A stretch of DNA of 64,000 nucleotides, taken from the NCBI GenBank assembly GCA_014281115.1, contig JACONQ010000002.1, positions 4,704,421-4,768,420 of the forward strand, in the 5' to 3' direction. Shown here piece by piece: positions 47,091-59,042 of the stretch (positions are counted from its first letter, which is position 1; the number at the start of each line of letters is the position of its first letter). The notes beneath the pieces are model-generated. The model saw only the letters and a list, made by a program, of their open reading frames with translations, had not been told where the DNA came from and made no database searches. A program made the position numbers and the translations under genes. This DNA comes from Laburnicola sp. R22_1 (taxonomy: Eukaryota; Ascomycota; Dothideomycetes; Pleosporales; Didymosphaeriaceae).

Positions 47091-47801
47091 CTAAACGAAA
47101 TAAAATAATGTATATATAGCAACTATAATATGGAATAACTTGAGGGCTTTTACTATTATCTATAAAGAGATATAAATAATAAACTATTATATTACTATAT
47201 AATTTCTATATTAAAATTTCTATTAAAGGTATCTACATTATACTTCTTATTATTAGTATTATTACTATAGTTTTACTTATTATTCTTAATATATATATAT
47301 ATATATATATATATAGGCGCATAACCGCCCGCCCTATAGAAAAAGTATTATTTAGTTAAGATAACGCTATTAATTAATATATTATAATCTTAAAGATTTA
47401 TATAATAATTAGTTTTATATAAATATAAGAATAGATAGATAAAAAAATTTATATCTTGTTATAGATTTTATATTACGCATGTAGGTAACTACATATTCTA
47501 TTATTTTTAACTTTAATATTTATAGACTATAGAATACTATAATTAACTACTTTATTAATATATAAAACTAATTTATATATACTAATAAATAGTTTCTAGC
47601 TAATCTATCTTACTACTTTATCTTTTATAATATAATTTTTTACATATTTATAGCTTTCTCTTATAGTGTTATACTATATACTAAAAAGGTCTATAATATT
47701 TCTCTTCCTTATATCCTAAATAATATATTAAAAAAGCAAAGCCCCCTACTTAGTAATTAAAAAAAGCGTAAAAAAGATAATATTATTATATAATAGTTAA
47801 C

Positions 47802-49644
47802 GTATTCTATTAGTAAGCCGGCCACATTAGTAAGCCGGCCACTTTTCCTTAGCACGACCAATACTTTAGTAACTCTAATATGTCTCTATAATACAATGCG
47901 ATATTAGTTAACTAAGAAGGCAGAATTAACCTTGCTCTTAAGGCCTATACTTCTAGCCAAATTTAAAGCCTATAATACGCAGCTACTGCCTTTAACGTTA
48001 AACACTAGCGTCTCTCTAATTAGCTTTATAAAATTACTCCACGCACCTAAACTTAACTAGGGATTTATAAACTTATTGCAACCAAAGAGCAGACAATTAT
48101 CTAATATATCCTTAACCTTAATTCGCAAGGATTCGCGCCCTGGCTGTGCGAGATGGAAGATATGGTCGACAAACTGCTAGGTATACGCGGTGGCCAGCCT
48201 ATTGGCAAGCGCTGGGCTAAGCGCTTTGTAACACGCTTAGCTAAGCTCAAAATGGTCTTTAATTAAGCTAAAGATCGCCAGAAAATACTCTAGGAGGATC
48301 TAGAGATAATTGGCGCGTGGTTTAAGCTAGTAGAGGATACTAAAGCCAAGTATGGCGTCTATAACAACAACGTGCACAACTTTAATAAGACTGGCTTCTA
48401 GATAGGTATTATTAGCTTAATAAAGGTTGTTATAGGTGTAGAAAGGCGTGCTTAACCTAAGCTTATTTAGCCAGGTAATCGCAAGTAGGTTACTATTATC
48501 CAAAGCATCTGCGCTACTAAGTATGTAACCCTACCTTTTATTATCTATAAAGGACGCGTCCACATCTCTGCGTAGTATAAGGAGGCAGATATACTGCGCA
48601 ATTAGAAGCTCTTAGTCTCTAAGAATAGCTAGACTAATAACGTGCTTAGTCTAGAGTGGTTAAAGCATTTTAACGCGCATATAAAGGCGCGCTAGGTAGG
48701 GGGGTATAGGCTGCTCATTTTAGACGGCCATAAGAGCTACCTTAACTAGGATTTTAAGGACTACTACCTTAAAAACAAGATCCTTACCCTCTGTATGCCA
48801 CCTTACTTATCGCACATCCTCTAGCTACTTAACATAGTCTGCTTCTTACTATTAAAGCGCAAGTACTCTTAGCGCATTAAAGACTTAGCACGCAGGCGCG
48901 TCTTTTATATTAATAAGGAAGGCTTCCTCCTAGCCTTTAAAGATGCGTTTTTTAACGTATTTATAGAGGAGAACTGTTATAAGGCCTTTAAGGCATTAGG
49001 TCTTATCCCTATTAACGCGCAGATAGTGTTGAATCGCCTTAAAGTATGGCTGCGTACCCCACTAGCACCCCTACTATAGGAGACGCTATGGTAATTAAAA
49101 ACACTAAGTAATACGCACGAGTTTAGATCCTAGTTAAAGCTAGTAAGTGACTTCTTTACTTAATTGCCTATTATAGCTTAGGCTGACTTCTCTTAGCTTA
49201 TAAAAGGTAGTGAACTTATACTATATTAAAACGCTCTTTTAACCACCCGCGTTTATAAGCTTAAGAAGTAATTAGTAGTAATAAGTAAGCGGAAATCACG
49301 TAAAAGAAAGCGGATCTAGTAGATTAGGACTATAGAGTATAGGACTGCAGCAGCGTAGGTAGCTACTAAGGCATTACAGGCGCCTTAGCGATTAAAAAAG
49401 GCTCGTAGTAGTGGTAATTAAGAAAGAGCCTAACTAGCTCTACAGCGCTATAGAAAATAGGGGGACTAGACACAACGCGCAAATATATAAAAAAGATACA
49501 AAGGTATCTTCTAAATTAGATATAAGCACAACGTACATAGGCTTCGTGTTTAATAGTAATAAAATTAAAGAGTTATAATATAAGTTAGTCGTGCTAAGGA
49601 AAAGTGGCCGGCTTACTAATGTGGCCGGCTTACTAATAGAATAC
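47802..49644 (+). mobile_element. Fot1/pogo-type DNA transposon F (about 1.84 kb)
   Basis: Inverted termini contain the word tagtaagccggccac twice in tandem (47811-47850), mirrored at 49596-49635. If TA is the target, the element is 47813-49633 with TA at 47811-47812 and 49634-49635. The adjoining gtattctat/atagaatac also mirror each other, so the TIR may be 9 bp longer, or the target was a palindrome. A truncated relative lies at 2640-3015. Confidence 0.9.
47880..49514 (+). pseudogene. Fot1/pogo DDE transposase of element F
   Basis: A single 545-codon frame runs from ATG 47880 to TAA 49512-49514, interrupted by TAG/TAA at former Gln codons. The HTH part reads ALKAYTSSQIQSLQYAATAF and NVKHQRLSNQLY. 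The CENP-B-like part has LNLNSQGFAPWLCEMEDMV and IGKRWAKRFVTRL. The DDE part has HNFNKTGFQIGIISLIKV (first Asp now Asn) and YRLLILDGHKSY (second Asp kept, unlike A, B, C and E), then LTLCMPPYLSHILQLLN. The C-terminus is basic and lacks the CCHC knuckle of A and B. Inactive. Confidence 0.9.
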
Positions 49645-50760
49645 ATTATATATTATAGGCTATATACTATAAAACCTTCTCTTTTTTATTTATATCTCTC
49701 TTAGAGACAATAAGTAATTAATACTAAGTTTATTTTATTATATTATGTTTCTTATACGCTTATTTTATTTAATCTCTATACTTACTATATAAATAAGATT
49801 ACTTCTATTTATATAGCTAGCTATAAAGTCTATTTAATAATATTATAAATTTACATCTTATATATATTATTAAATTAGCTACCTAGAAATATATAAACAA
49901 AGGCTTTTATTTTAAAAAACTTAATAAAAAAGTAGAGCCCTCTGCTTAGTAATTAAAAAGGGCGTAAAAGGTAATAATAAAAAGAAAATCTTATATAGTA
50001 TAAAATTTAACTAAGTTTAAACTATTATTAGATTATTATTGTATTTTTATATATAATCATCTTTTTACGCTATTTTTAATTCCTAAGTAGGATCTTTGCT
50101 TTTTTATTATATTATTTAAAATAAAAGCCTTTATTATTCTACCTCTAGATAGATAAATTAACACTATATAGTATTTTTATAACTATCTTTTATATATATT
50201 ATTAATTAACTATATAGAGGTAGAATAATAGAGGCTTTTATCTTAAATAATATTATAAAAAAAGTAAAGCCCTCTACTTGGTAATTAAAAAAGAGCGTAA
50301 AATAATATAGTATATATAATCTTTAATTTTACTTTACTTTAGGCTTATACTAAATAATATTAAAAAAGATACTTAGTAAGACAGCTAAAATTAAATATAT
50401 ATTATTAAGTTAACTTTCTAACAGTAAAATAATAAAGGCTTTTATTTCTAATAATATAATAAAAAATAACTAAAGACCGTTACTCAGTAATTAAGAAAGT
50501 GTAAAAAGATAATAATAAAAAAAGAGAAATTAAATATAATAATAGAAAAAGTTTTAAAGAACTTAAATATATAGTATTAAATTATCTATCTAGGGGTAGA
50601 ATAATAAAGACTTTTATCTTAAATAATATAATAAAAGAAGTAGAGCCTCCTACTTAGTAACTAAAAAGAGTATAAACCTAAATATAATTTAATATCTAGT
50701 ACTATAAAGCTATTATTATTAGTTAAGCGTAGTTAGCTTAGTAATACGTGCGCAAATTTT
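49645..50760. repeat. AT-rich block with five copies of the ~100-bp motif
   Basis: Motif copies lie at about 49865-49985 (+), 50065-50165 (-), 50205-50300 (+), 50395-50515 (+) and 50580-50685 (+). The space between them is RIP-degraded and non-coding. Composition changes abruptly near 50760. Confidence 0.7.
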
Positions 50761-51172
50761 ATATTCTAAGTTTTAACCTCTTGCCTCGCATTGGGCCACT
50801 CTACGGGGCCGAAATCCTTCTTTGGACGGCACTATTCCTTATGAAGTCCAATATGCGTGGTTTTCATTGAGGCTATTGCGATTCCATCTATTTTCCAATT
50901 CCGCACATCTACCATCCTTTTGCACTCTAGCTTAGGAAACTCCAGCGTCTTTCTAGCGACGGAGAAATTACCCCGCATTATGACAAGTCCAATGGTCCCG
51001 AGCAAGTACCCAAGTAGCGTTGTCCCATAGCTTCGGCAGCACATGAGCGCGAGATAATAGATGAAGCCGTGTAGGGCTATATGATCTGGGTAGACCCGCA
51101 GTCGATGTATCTCAGGTCGGGTCCACCGTCTTCTCCCAAACAAACCCGCTCTATTTGTCGTCGACTATAGGA
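50761..51172. promoter_or_regulatory. Upstream region of the alpha-galactosidase gene
   Basis: About 400 bp of GC-balanced sequence separates the RIP block from the GH27 start. A 103-codon minus-strand frame (51143-50832) covers most of it but has no recognisable domain, so it is treated as chance. No specific promoter element was identified. Confidence 0.4.
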
Positions 51173-52909
51173 ATGGCGACACACGCCCTTGCATTGCTTG
51201 CCGGATTCGCATGGCTCGGCTCTGCGAGAACAGTACGCTCACCGACCCCGCCTATGGGGTGGAATTCGTACAACTCGTATTCTTGCTCGCCATCCGAGTC
51301 CAAAATTAAGTCCAGCGCGAAAAGCCTAGTCGATCTCGGTCTCTCTCGCCTTGGCTACAATTTCGCAACTGTCGACTGCGGGTGGCCAGCACGTAACCGT
51401 GATTCGAAAGGCAGGCTCCAATGGAATGCCGAACTGTTTCCTTCGGGTGGTAAAGCACTAGGAGACTATCTGCATAGTTTAGGCCTAGGCTTTGGACTTT
51501 ACTCTGGAGCAGGATATCTGCAGTGCGGCAGTACGGATCTGCCTGCAAGTCTTGGTGGGTGATTAAAGCTGATGGTCGTGGTGCAGTAGTCGTGGCTAAC
51601 ATGATCCAAGGTTTTGAAGAAATTGACGCGCAGAGCTTCGCAGAATGGGGAGGAGACAGTCTGAAGTGAGCTACCTTCCTCGCCTTGTGTGATTCAGCTG
51701 AGACAATCCAGATACGACAACTGCTATGCCACCTCCAGAACTACCATGGTCGACTCCAGCTCTGCGGAGGCACAATCGCCTGCGCGATTCCAGCACATGG
51801 CTAACGTTCTGGACTCGGTGGATCGTGATATCCAGTACTTTGTATGCCAATGGGGTATTGGTTCCAACGTTGGGCCATGGGCATCAGCCATTGGGAATAC
51901 CTGGAGAATTAGCAACGACATCTACAACGCGTGGCGCAGCGTCTGGCGCATTACCAACCAAATTGTGCCTTATTACAAACACACGACGGTCGGCGCTTTC
52001 GCGGACATGGACATGCTCATAGTCGGCCTCAACGTGCTGTCCATCGAGGAAGAGCGATTCCATTTTGGCATGTGGGCCATAAACAAGTCTCCTCTTATCA
52101 TTGGTGCGGAACTCAACTCTCCTAGACTTTCTAAGGAGTCTGTCAAAATTCTATCCAACAAGGAGATCATCGCAATCAATCAGGATCCTTTGGCGAAGCA
52201 AGCACAGCTAGTTCGAAGGTATACCGAAGAGGAATGGGATATATGGCTAGGCGACCTTTCTGGAGGCCGCAAGGTGTTGGCAATTGCAAATTGGAGGAAC
52301 CGTGCGCAGAATGGGGAGGTGGATTTGAGTTCGCTTGGTATCGCTTCGGCAACAGCGAGAGACGTGTGGGCAGCGACCGATCTCGGATATGTGGACGGAG
52401 TACAGCACATCTCGTTATCGGGCCATGAGCTGAAAATTTGGGTCCTTTCAAACATCTCTCTCCGGTCTCCTCGATCAGTCGGTTACTACTCGGCGGCCAA
52501 CGCAACCCTTGGCGGCTCAGCTCGTCTCGTTAGATGTACCGACCAGCAATGCCTACCTACTAATCGTAAAGTTGGAAACATCGGCCCCCAGAGTAGTGCG
52601 AGCGTGCGTTCGGTCAGTGTCCAGTCAGGCGGGAAGAAAGTCGTTGGTGTTGATTTCATCAACTACGACTATGCTTTCGAGACCGCGTGGGGCTGGGGCA
52701 CCAACACCAGAAATATGACGGTCGCGGTGAATGGCGGCAAGGAGAAGCGATGGGCATTTCCTTTGTCAGGTGGAAATTGGTGGGAGACTGGGCGTCTACT
52801 GATCGAGGTGGATGGATTTGTGACAGGCGATAACAATGTTGTTACCTTCCGATCCCACGCGGGTGATGCTTGGGCGCCGGACTTGGTCGGGTTTGAAATT
52901 TTTGACTAA
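51173..52909 (+). CDS. Secreted alpha-galactosidase, GH27, with C-terminal carbohydrate-binding-like domain
   Basis: Exons 51173-51554, 51611-51665 and 51712-52909 are joined across introns of 56 bp (gtgggt...ccaag, branch-like ggctaac) and 46 bp (gtgagc...atccag). They give 1,635 nt, 544 aa. A signal peptide (MATHALALLAGFAWLGSA) is followed by the GH27 barrel: PTPPMGWNSYNSYSC, NFATVDCGW, LGFGLYSGAG, LKYDNCYA (catalytic nucleophile Asp, formed at the second junction), NTWRISNDI (acid/base Asp), and FADMDMLIVG. A beta domain follows (WDIWLGDLSGGRKVLAIANW). From about residue 390 a CBM35-like module (VGYYSAANATLGG, VGVDFINYDYAFETAWGWG) reaches the end. It hydrolyses terminal alpha-1,6-galactosides of plant galactomannans and oligosaccharides outside the cell. 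The frame is intact and un-RIPed. Confidence 0.93.
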
Positions 52910-53209
52910 GCGTTGGATGTGGCTAGACAGTTATTTCATTCATTCATTCACATCAGTTTATAGTCAAGTCAACCTTCTACAGATTATGAGACTTACTAGC
53001 ACTAAGTAAGATTCAACCGCCAAAGTAAAAGAAAGGGCGTGACAGTGTTATGGTTCTATCACAGAAGATAGCTACGCTGGGTCACACTTATTAAATATTC
53101 CATCAGCCATTCAGGGACGGTATAGTTAAGCTGTTCTGTTGACCTTTGGTGGAGAATCGATCTGGTGCCGTTTAATCGCGAATCGAAAACTAAATAACCC
53201 ATTGTTAGC
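52910..53209. other. Intergenic between GH27 and oxidoreductase fragment
   Basis: 300 bp between convergent genes. A short ttcattcattcattca repeat lies at 52936-52950. Nothing else was noted. Confidence 0.5.
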
Positions 53210-53822
53210 TTACTCTCTACTCGGCCACAACTGCCGATCCTGTCTCTCAACCCACGCTTCACTTCTAACCACCGTTCTCGCCCACAACCAATGATCGGAA
53301 TCATACTTCGCCTTGACAGACCGCAGCCGATTGTACGAAGTTCCGTAGATGACGTCTTGCCACTGCTTCTCGCCCGCATCCGCCTCGTTCAGGTACGCCG
53401 TGCTCTGGCCTGGAGCCACGCGTTTTAACAACGGTACCAACACGTCCGTCATAAGCGCCTAATTCGCGATGTTCAGATTCAAATCGGCATCGCCCCATAT
53501 GCTGAAGATATGTAGCGCGTTATCACAATCGCGAACTGAGACCTCGGAAGCACGACTTAAGTTCCGATCGTCAGGCTCAATGCGCCAGCTCGTAGCGCTG
53601 GGTTTACAGTGTTGCTGAAACTGGAGTTTGGAGCGCGGAAAGACAAGCTCCCGATATCTGCACCGTACACGTTGGCTTAGCGGATGACTTGGGTCAGATG
53701 GCTGCTGTTGGCTGCCAGAGCTTGTGGGGGAATCAAACGCCTACCGATTTGGAAGTACGATGTATCCGATAGAGGAATTATAGACATGTAGGCATCGTGG
53801 TAGCTTGCAAATTCATTTAATA
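53210..53822 (-). pseudogene. C-terminal fragment of a BBE-like FAD-linked oxidoreductase
   Basis: On the minus strand the fragment begins at the repeat border: NEFASYHDAYMSIIPLSDTS, YFQIGRRLIPPQALAANSSH, then ANVYGADIGSLSFRAPNSS and VNPALRAGALSLTIGT. After a frame change come MTDVLVPLLKRVAPGQSTA, YLNEADAGEKQWQDVIYGTS, YNRLRSVKAKYDSDHWLWAR and a TAA at 53210. These are the substrate-binding end and the BBE motif (YLNEAD, YG..Y.RL..K..YD) of fungal berberine-bridge-like oxidases. The FAD-binding half is missing, and a TAA interrupts near VIR. Such enzymes oxidise sugars or secondary-metabolite intermediates. The truncation point coincides with the start of AT-rich sequence. Confidence 0.88.
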
Positions 53823-56450
53823 TGTATGCTAAAATAGGTTAGCACTATAATAGAAAGTTAATATAAGCTATAAACTATACTATAAGTAATATTAAGAGGC
53901 TAAATCTTCCTAAATTTGCTAGAGTAGGCTAAGTAATTACTATTATATAAACCCTCTTTTAAGGTTTAAAAATAGGAAGGAAAGTACATAAAAATAGAAT
54001 ATTTTAGCGAATTTTTAATGTAACTAGCACTATTTTAGGGCTAAAGAGAATTATAATAGGAGTAATAGGCCCCTATAGTTCTAATAGTGGCGTTAGATTT
54101 TAATTTAGTTACTATTTAGTAAAGATATTAAAGAAAGTTATTAGGTGTAAATTAGTAAATTAGTAGAAAAATGTAATAGAAACTATATCTTAGTATTTAG
54201 TATTTTACTAATAGGGTGTATTCTTAGCTCTAACACTATATAAAAATATAGTTAGCTAAAAAATTTTAAGTTTGTTTATTATGCATAGGCATAATTATAT
54301 TATAAAATATTTTCTAGTACTATAAAAGAGTATTAAAAATAAATTAACCTAACTATATAGTTTTTAATTAGGGTAGAGTAGCTTCTAAAGCCATAGGTAC
54401 TATTAGTAGTAGTAGAAACGTTTAGAAGTAAAGATGCTAAAAGTTATAAGTACCCTATATATATGTATTAGTTAGAATACTACTAAATTAGTAGTAAGCT
54501 AGCTAGTAAAAAAGTTACTAAGAGTAAAAGCGCTAAAGATAATAGGCTGACTAAAAATCTACTTAACTAGTAGTAAACTAGACTATCTATTTTAGTAGCT
54601 TAGGGTGCTTCTAGGGATAAAATAAGTTAGATAACTAGTGGATTAAAGTAAGGGCTAATAGTTAGAGGGTAGCTCCTAATTGTTTATAGTCTAGAAGATT
54701 TTAATAGATAGTTTACTATTAGATTTATTACCTAAGTATTTTCTTATAAAGAGTTAGACTTAGGGTTAATTAGATTAGTAAATTTAGAGTTACTATTAGA
54801 AAGGTTATTATAATAGGCAGTGCTATAATCTTTAGAGCTATTACTATAGTAAGTAATACTAAGTTATTCTTTCTAGTTAGTAATTTAGTAAAGTAAAAAG
54901 TACTAACCTAGATTATTCTAGCTAGAGTAGTTTTAATTAAATAGTTAATACTATAAGTAAAAGCTACCTAATTTATAAATTAGCTTTTTTAGTAAATTTA
55001 TAGTCTCTAGGTCTAGAGTTAAAAATAAGATTTAAATTCTACTATATAATTTCTAGGAACTAGTTTTACTAGTAACTTTCTTAAGTAGTAAAAATAGAGT
55101 AACTAAAAGGCAATTTATTATCTAATAGTTCCTTATCTAAAAAAGACAACTTAATAGCCTTAACGCTACTATCTTTATTAAAGATATTCTTATAGCTTAG
55201 TTTTTAATAAGCCTTTAAGTATATTCTAATAACTAAGATAGTAGGGCTAGAAAAGCTAAATAAAAATCTCCTTTAAGACGCTCTAGTTAGCTTTTAATAA
55301 GTAAGTTATTTAGTAGATATAGTTTTACTTTTTAAGTAGGCTAACCCTTTTAAAATATAGGATATTAGTCTAATATCCTATAAAAAGCGGTACGTACACT
55401 ATAGCACTAGGTAGAATATTATCTAGATCTAGAAATATTCAACTAGTAGGGACATTATTACGCTAGGGCTATAGGAAGAATATCGCACTAGCTTCTATGC
55501 GCTAGAAATAATATTAAATCTAGCTCTATAAGAGGCGCAATATCGCACTAGAGTATAGGTAAATATACTACGTCTATACTAGCGTAAGTACACTAGCGCA
55601 CTAGCGCACTACTATATACCTATTACACAAAAGTATAAATAGTAAAGAGAGTAGAAACGGTTTCTAGTAAACTTTTATTACAAACTCTAAGATTCTAAAC
55701 TTTTCTTTATACTCTCTAAGATCCTAAACTTTTTCTTATACCCCTAAGATTAGAAAGAGCACTATTAATTTTAGCCCTAAATTAGGGTTAAAAGATTGTA
55801 TTATACCTCCTACCTACTATTATTATACTCTAATATAGGTTATATAGGCTATAATTCTATAATTCTATTATAAGATTATAACACTCTAGGTCCTTCTTTA
55901 GTAACGTTTTTAGTAGTAATATATCTAAAAAAGTACAACCTAGTATATATACTATATATATACCCTTAATCTCTTACACCCTATTAAAAATATCTTTATT
56001 ACACTTTATAATTATATTAAGCTATAGTATAAACTAGAGTATTATTATACCCTACTTAATATATGCGTTTAAGATAGTAATACGTGGCAAAATTGCAAAA
56101 ATACTAACCCTAAACTTTACCCTTAGTATACTGTAACGTTTCTCTAACTTAAGCTACTAGCTAAACTTCTTCTATCTAGCTAGATCTATCTCCTTTATAT
56201 ATAGATGCAAGAGGCTAAATAGATACTTTTTAGTAACTATTATATATCTATATTCGCGTCTCCTACTATACCTTCTTTACTTTTAAACTAATGCCTCTAA
56301 GACCTTATATTCTAGCCATAGCACTATTTATATCTAGTGTTAACGCATTTTACCTATAATTCTAGTAGTCTGACCCTATTTAGCTATTTTATATAAAGTT
56401 GTAAACTTTTTTATTTCTAACTCTCACTCTATTACACGAAGAAAGGGACT
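53823..56450. repeat. AT-rich RIP-degraded sequence, origin unknown
   Basis: About 2.6 kb with stops in all frames and no motif I could assign. A cluster of gcgcactagcgcacta-type words lies around 55590-55610. A tandem-like pair, ctctaagattctaaacttttc and a near copy, is at 55686-55760. It could be one or more fully decayed transposons. Confidence 0.45.
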
Positions 56451-57793
56451 GCCTTTACTTTCGCACTGTAGAATTTAGCGCGCGCACGGACCCTTAAGTG
56501 CCTTTCTTTGCTTTTTTAGAGTGCCTTTCTTTGCTCTTCCCAAACTCGAAAACGGCTGCAACTTAGAGGCAGCGTGCAGGTCACTTATAGCAATATTATA
56601 TACAATCTGTAGAAAGTTTGTAGATAGATTGCGCGTAAAAAGTAATAAGTTAGGAATAGAGTTAGTGTTCTTAGTCGCCGCCAAAGCGAGTGCAACCCCT
56701 GCTAGCTAGCGTAGGACTGCGCGCTAGGCAATATAAAAGTGAGCTGCGCGTAACTTACGTGTAAGTGTAAGGGCCTAACTATGTATAAGTTGCGTATAAG
56801 ACACCTGCAAGATACGTAATTATTACTTAGACGCTTGTCTAAGGTAGCTGTTAATGGTTAACAGGTCAGCAGTATTAATAATATGCATAGTTGCGGTATA
56901 GATAGGCATTAGTAATTAAGGAACCTTCCTCTCCCCTTCTCCCTCTCTGCAGCGTAGCTTCTTAAAACAGCGAGATTGTAAGAAACGGGCAGCGGCGTTA
57001 GAAAGAAGGTAGTTACTTCCACGCCCTCTGCGCATAGCGTCTAATTTAGGCTACTAGAACCCACTCAAAACGTGTACCGCATAAGGCAGCTACTCCTGTA
57101 CCTAGCCCTGCCAGCGGTAACGCACTAGGCAGGAGGGCGAACAAGACTGCTTTGGAGATAACAACTATAAGCCAAGAGGCAGACCTCTTCGTAAAGCTAG
57201 TAAATAGTTCGACCTCGCACCTGGTGTAAAGAGAAGGCGGGGCAGCCAAAAGAATAAGGTGGATTAGAAGCAACTGCAACGCGAGCTTAATGAGCTTAAG
57301 GATTAGACTCCACCTACGCCAACGAGAAAGTCTTATTGTAGAATAAGCAACACTGCAAATTAAGCGCATTCTAAGGAAAATGCAGGTTCCGCAAACAGGC
57401 TTTAAGCCAAATATAGAGGTGCAGCTCCTGCTATCAAAGCCAAGATGGCTGCAAGACCAACAGCCCGCATGATATATGAAGGTCGGAACCGCGGTCAAGG
57501 TTAGGAAATTTCGAGAAATAATTTTCTTATTTTAAGAGTCGAGAACATACAGGCCCGTTGTACGAATCAAATGCACTTTTCTAATTTCTAATTAAGGTTA
57601 CGGTTGTTGAGTTATCGATGTTAAAAGGAAGTGTTCCTATTAAGGTGAGGCCCAAATCTAGTAAGGCGCGTGAAGCGAGACGCTAACCTATATTAGGGTT
57701 TAATTTAGAGTGCGCTAAGCCAAGATTGTTAGCTCCTAAATCCCTTTACTTACTTATAAAGCATTCTTAACAGACAATAATAACGCAGCATCT
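56451..57793 (+). other. Mildly degraded subtelomeric sequence, possible coding remnant
   Basis: Base composition is more balanced than before. Two near-identical words, agtgcctttctttgctYttt, occur in tandem at 56498-56540. From about 57040 to 57470 a plus-strand frame with few stops (TPVPSPASGNALGRRANKT, EADLFVKLVNSSTSHLV, VEQATLQIKRILRKMQVPQT) looks like a RIP-damaged gene piece. The 150-codon minus-strand open frame over it (57498-57046) is probably its shadow. The 57650-57760 stretch resembles 58860-58950, so it is the start of a segmental duplication. Confidence 0.35.
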
Positions 57794-58790
57794 ATGGCTC
57801 ACAATGTGCCTAAAGGAAGGCCAAAGAGATATTGCATAGCAAAAGCCAAGGCTAAGGTGACGTGGACCCAGGATTGCGAAGAAGAAGAAGATTCGTGCAG
57901 AAAGGCCCATCGCCTTTAGGGTAAGACTCGCCCTAACTCTATTCGCTACAAGCCTGCATCTCTACGCATTGCGACTACCACCTACCTAGATGTTAATCTT
58001 TAAGTTAGCGCTAACGTTCCTATTACCTAATATTCTCTTATCTAGCCAAATAAGTTACCCTAGAGTAAGAATGCATATAGACTACTACTAGCGGTAAATA
58101 ACGTAGAGGCTGCAGCGGTTCCTAGCCAACTACGAAAAAGCGAGAAGGGAGGGACAGAGGAACGCACTGTTTCCTCCTTATGAAATAGACCTCCTAGTAG
58201 GCCAAGGAAATATCCCACAGCTAAAGCTTAGGCGAAGGCAAAGCGGAGATGGAATCGCAAAGAATATTTGCGTAGAAAGAACCCTAGTTCTTAGCGCGAG
58301 ACTCGCCCTAACTTTATCCACTATAAGTCTGCACCTTCTCTAGGCATTCTAATTAGCACCTGTCTAGATATTAATCTTTAAACTAGCGCCAACGTTTCTG
58401 TCCCTTAAGATCCTGTCATCCAGCCAAATGTATTAATAGATAATAAGAAGGTATATAGACCGCTGCTAGTAGTAAACAACGTAGAGGCTATAGCGGTTCT
58501 TAGCCAACTATAAGGAAGCGAGAAGGAATAGACAAACAAGTGCACTAAGTCCTTTAAGCAGCGTATCCTGCAATAGACAAAGGACCTAGATGCAAGGACT
58601 TTAGAAACTCTACTTAAGATGTAGGCAGGTATCGCGCAATTGCATGCAAGCATGAACCAAATTCTAGGCGACTTAGGAATTAGTAGAAGTGCTAGTAGAA
58701 GGCAGCTAGTAGACTCTGACTAAGAGTCTAAAGTATGTAGTAGAAGCGTACGAGCTAATCCTAGTTTTCGAATTTGTAACCAAGGCTATG
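57794..58790 (+). pseudogene. Duplicated N-terminal module (two copies, AT-hook-like) of the subtelomeric ORF
   Basis: Starting at ATG 57794 one frame runs through two diverged copies of the same module. Copy 1 has GRPKRYCIAKAKAKV, KTRPNSIRYKP, YLDVNLQVSANVPITQ and AAAVPSQLRKSEKG. Copy 2 (from about 58190) has SRPRKYPTAKAQAKAK, ETRPNFIHYKS, CLDINLQTSANVSVPQD and IAVLSQLQGSEKEQTNK, then a coiled segment. Stops are TAG/TAA/TGA at former Gln and Arg codons. The RP(K/R)-KY start is AT-hook-like, suggesting DNA binding. A third copy begins the long ORF at 59043. Confidence 0.6.
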
Positions 58791-59042
58791 GAAGTCAAAT
58801 CCATCCGTGTTAAGAGGCGGTGCCGTCGCGAAGGGAGGCCCTGGTTCGCTACGGCGGGCGGAAGGGAGGATTACGCTAAACCCAAAATGGGTTTAATTTA
58901 GAATTTTATTAAGTCAAGTCCTAACCCCCCTATAATCCATATTCTCTGGCTATGTATCTACGCTATTATTGCAGTAGATAAGTCTAACTCTACGCTATGT
59001 ATAGTTTATACCAACAGCGCAATGCCTTTAACATATAACCCT
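58791..59042. other. Spacer between duplicated modules
   Basis: Contains a GC-rich patch (cggcgggcggaagggagg) and a stretch (about 58860-58950, ggtttaatttaga) similar to the sequence upstream of the first module. It is therefore the duplicated upstream region of the long ORF. Confidence 0.5.

Larger units (their letters stand above)
45573..47801. repeat. AT-rich repeats, minisatellite and microsatellites, no gene
   Basis: This stretch contains a tRNA-like B box (about 45815-45830), an ~95-bp tandem duplication, a ~100-bp motif copy (46440-46555), AAT-rich microsatellites (46860-46996), a 17-bp minisatellite (47003-47090), a TA run (47290-47317), and a region (47455-47720) homologous to 4030-4290. 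No protein-coding frame is supported. Confidence 0.6.

Noticed and set aside
46922..47122. Minus-strand frame rich in tyrosine with repeated FKEPIF
   Set aside because: Entirely AAT microsatellite plus the 17-bp minisatellite.
50832..51143. 103-codon minus-strand frame upstream of GH27
   Set aside because: No domain, and it fills the presumed promoter region; treated as chance.
57046..57498. 150-codon minus-strand open frame
   Set aside because: The opposite strand has a more protein-like frame with RIP-type stops; the minus frame is Cys/Leu-rich and lacks any domain.
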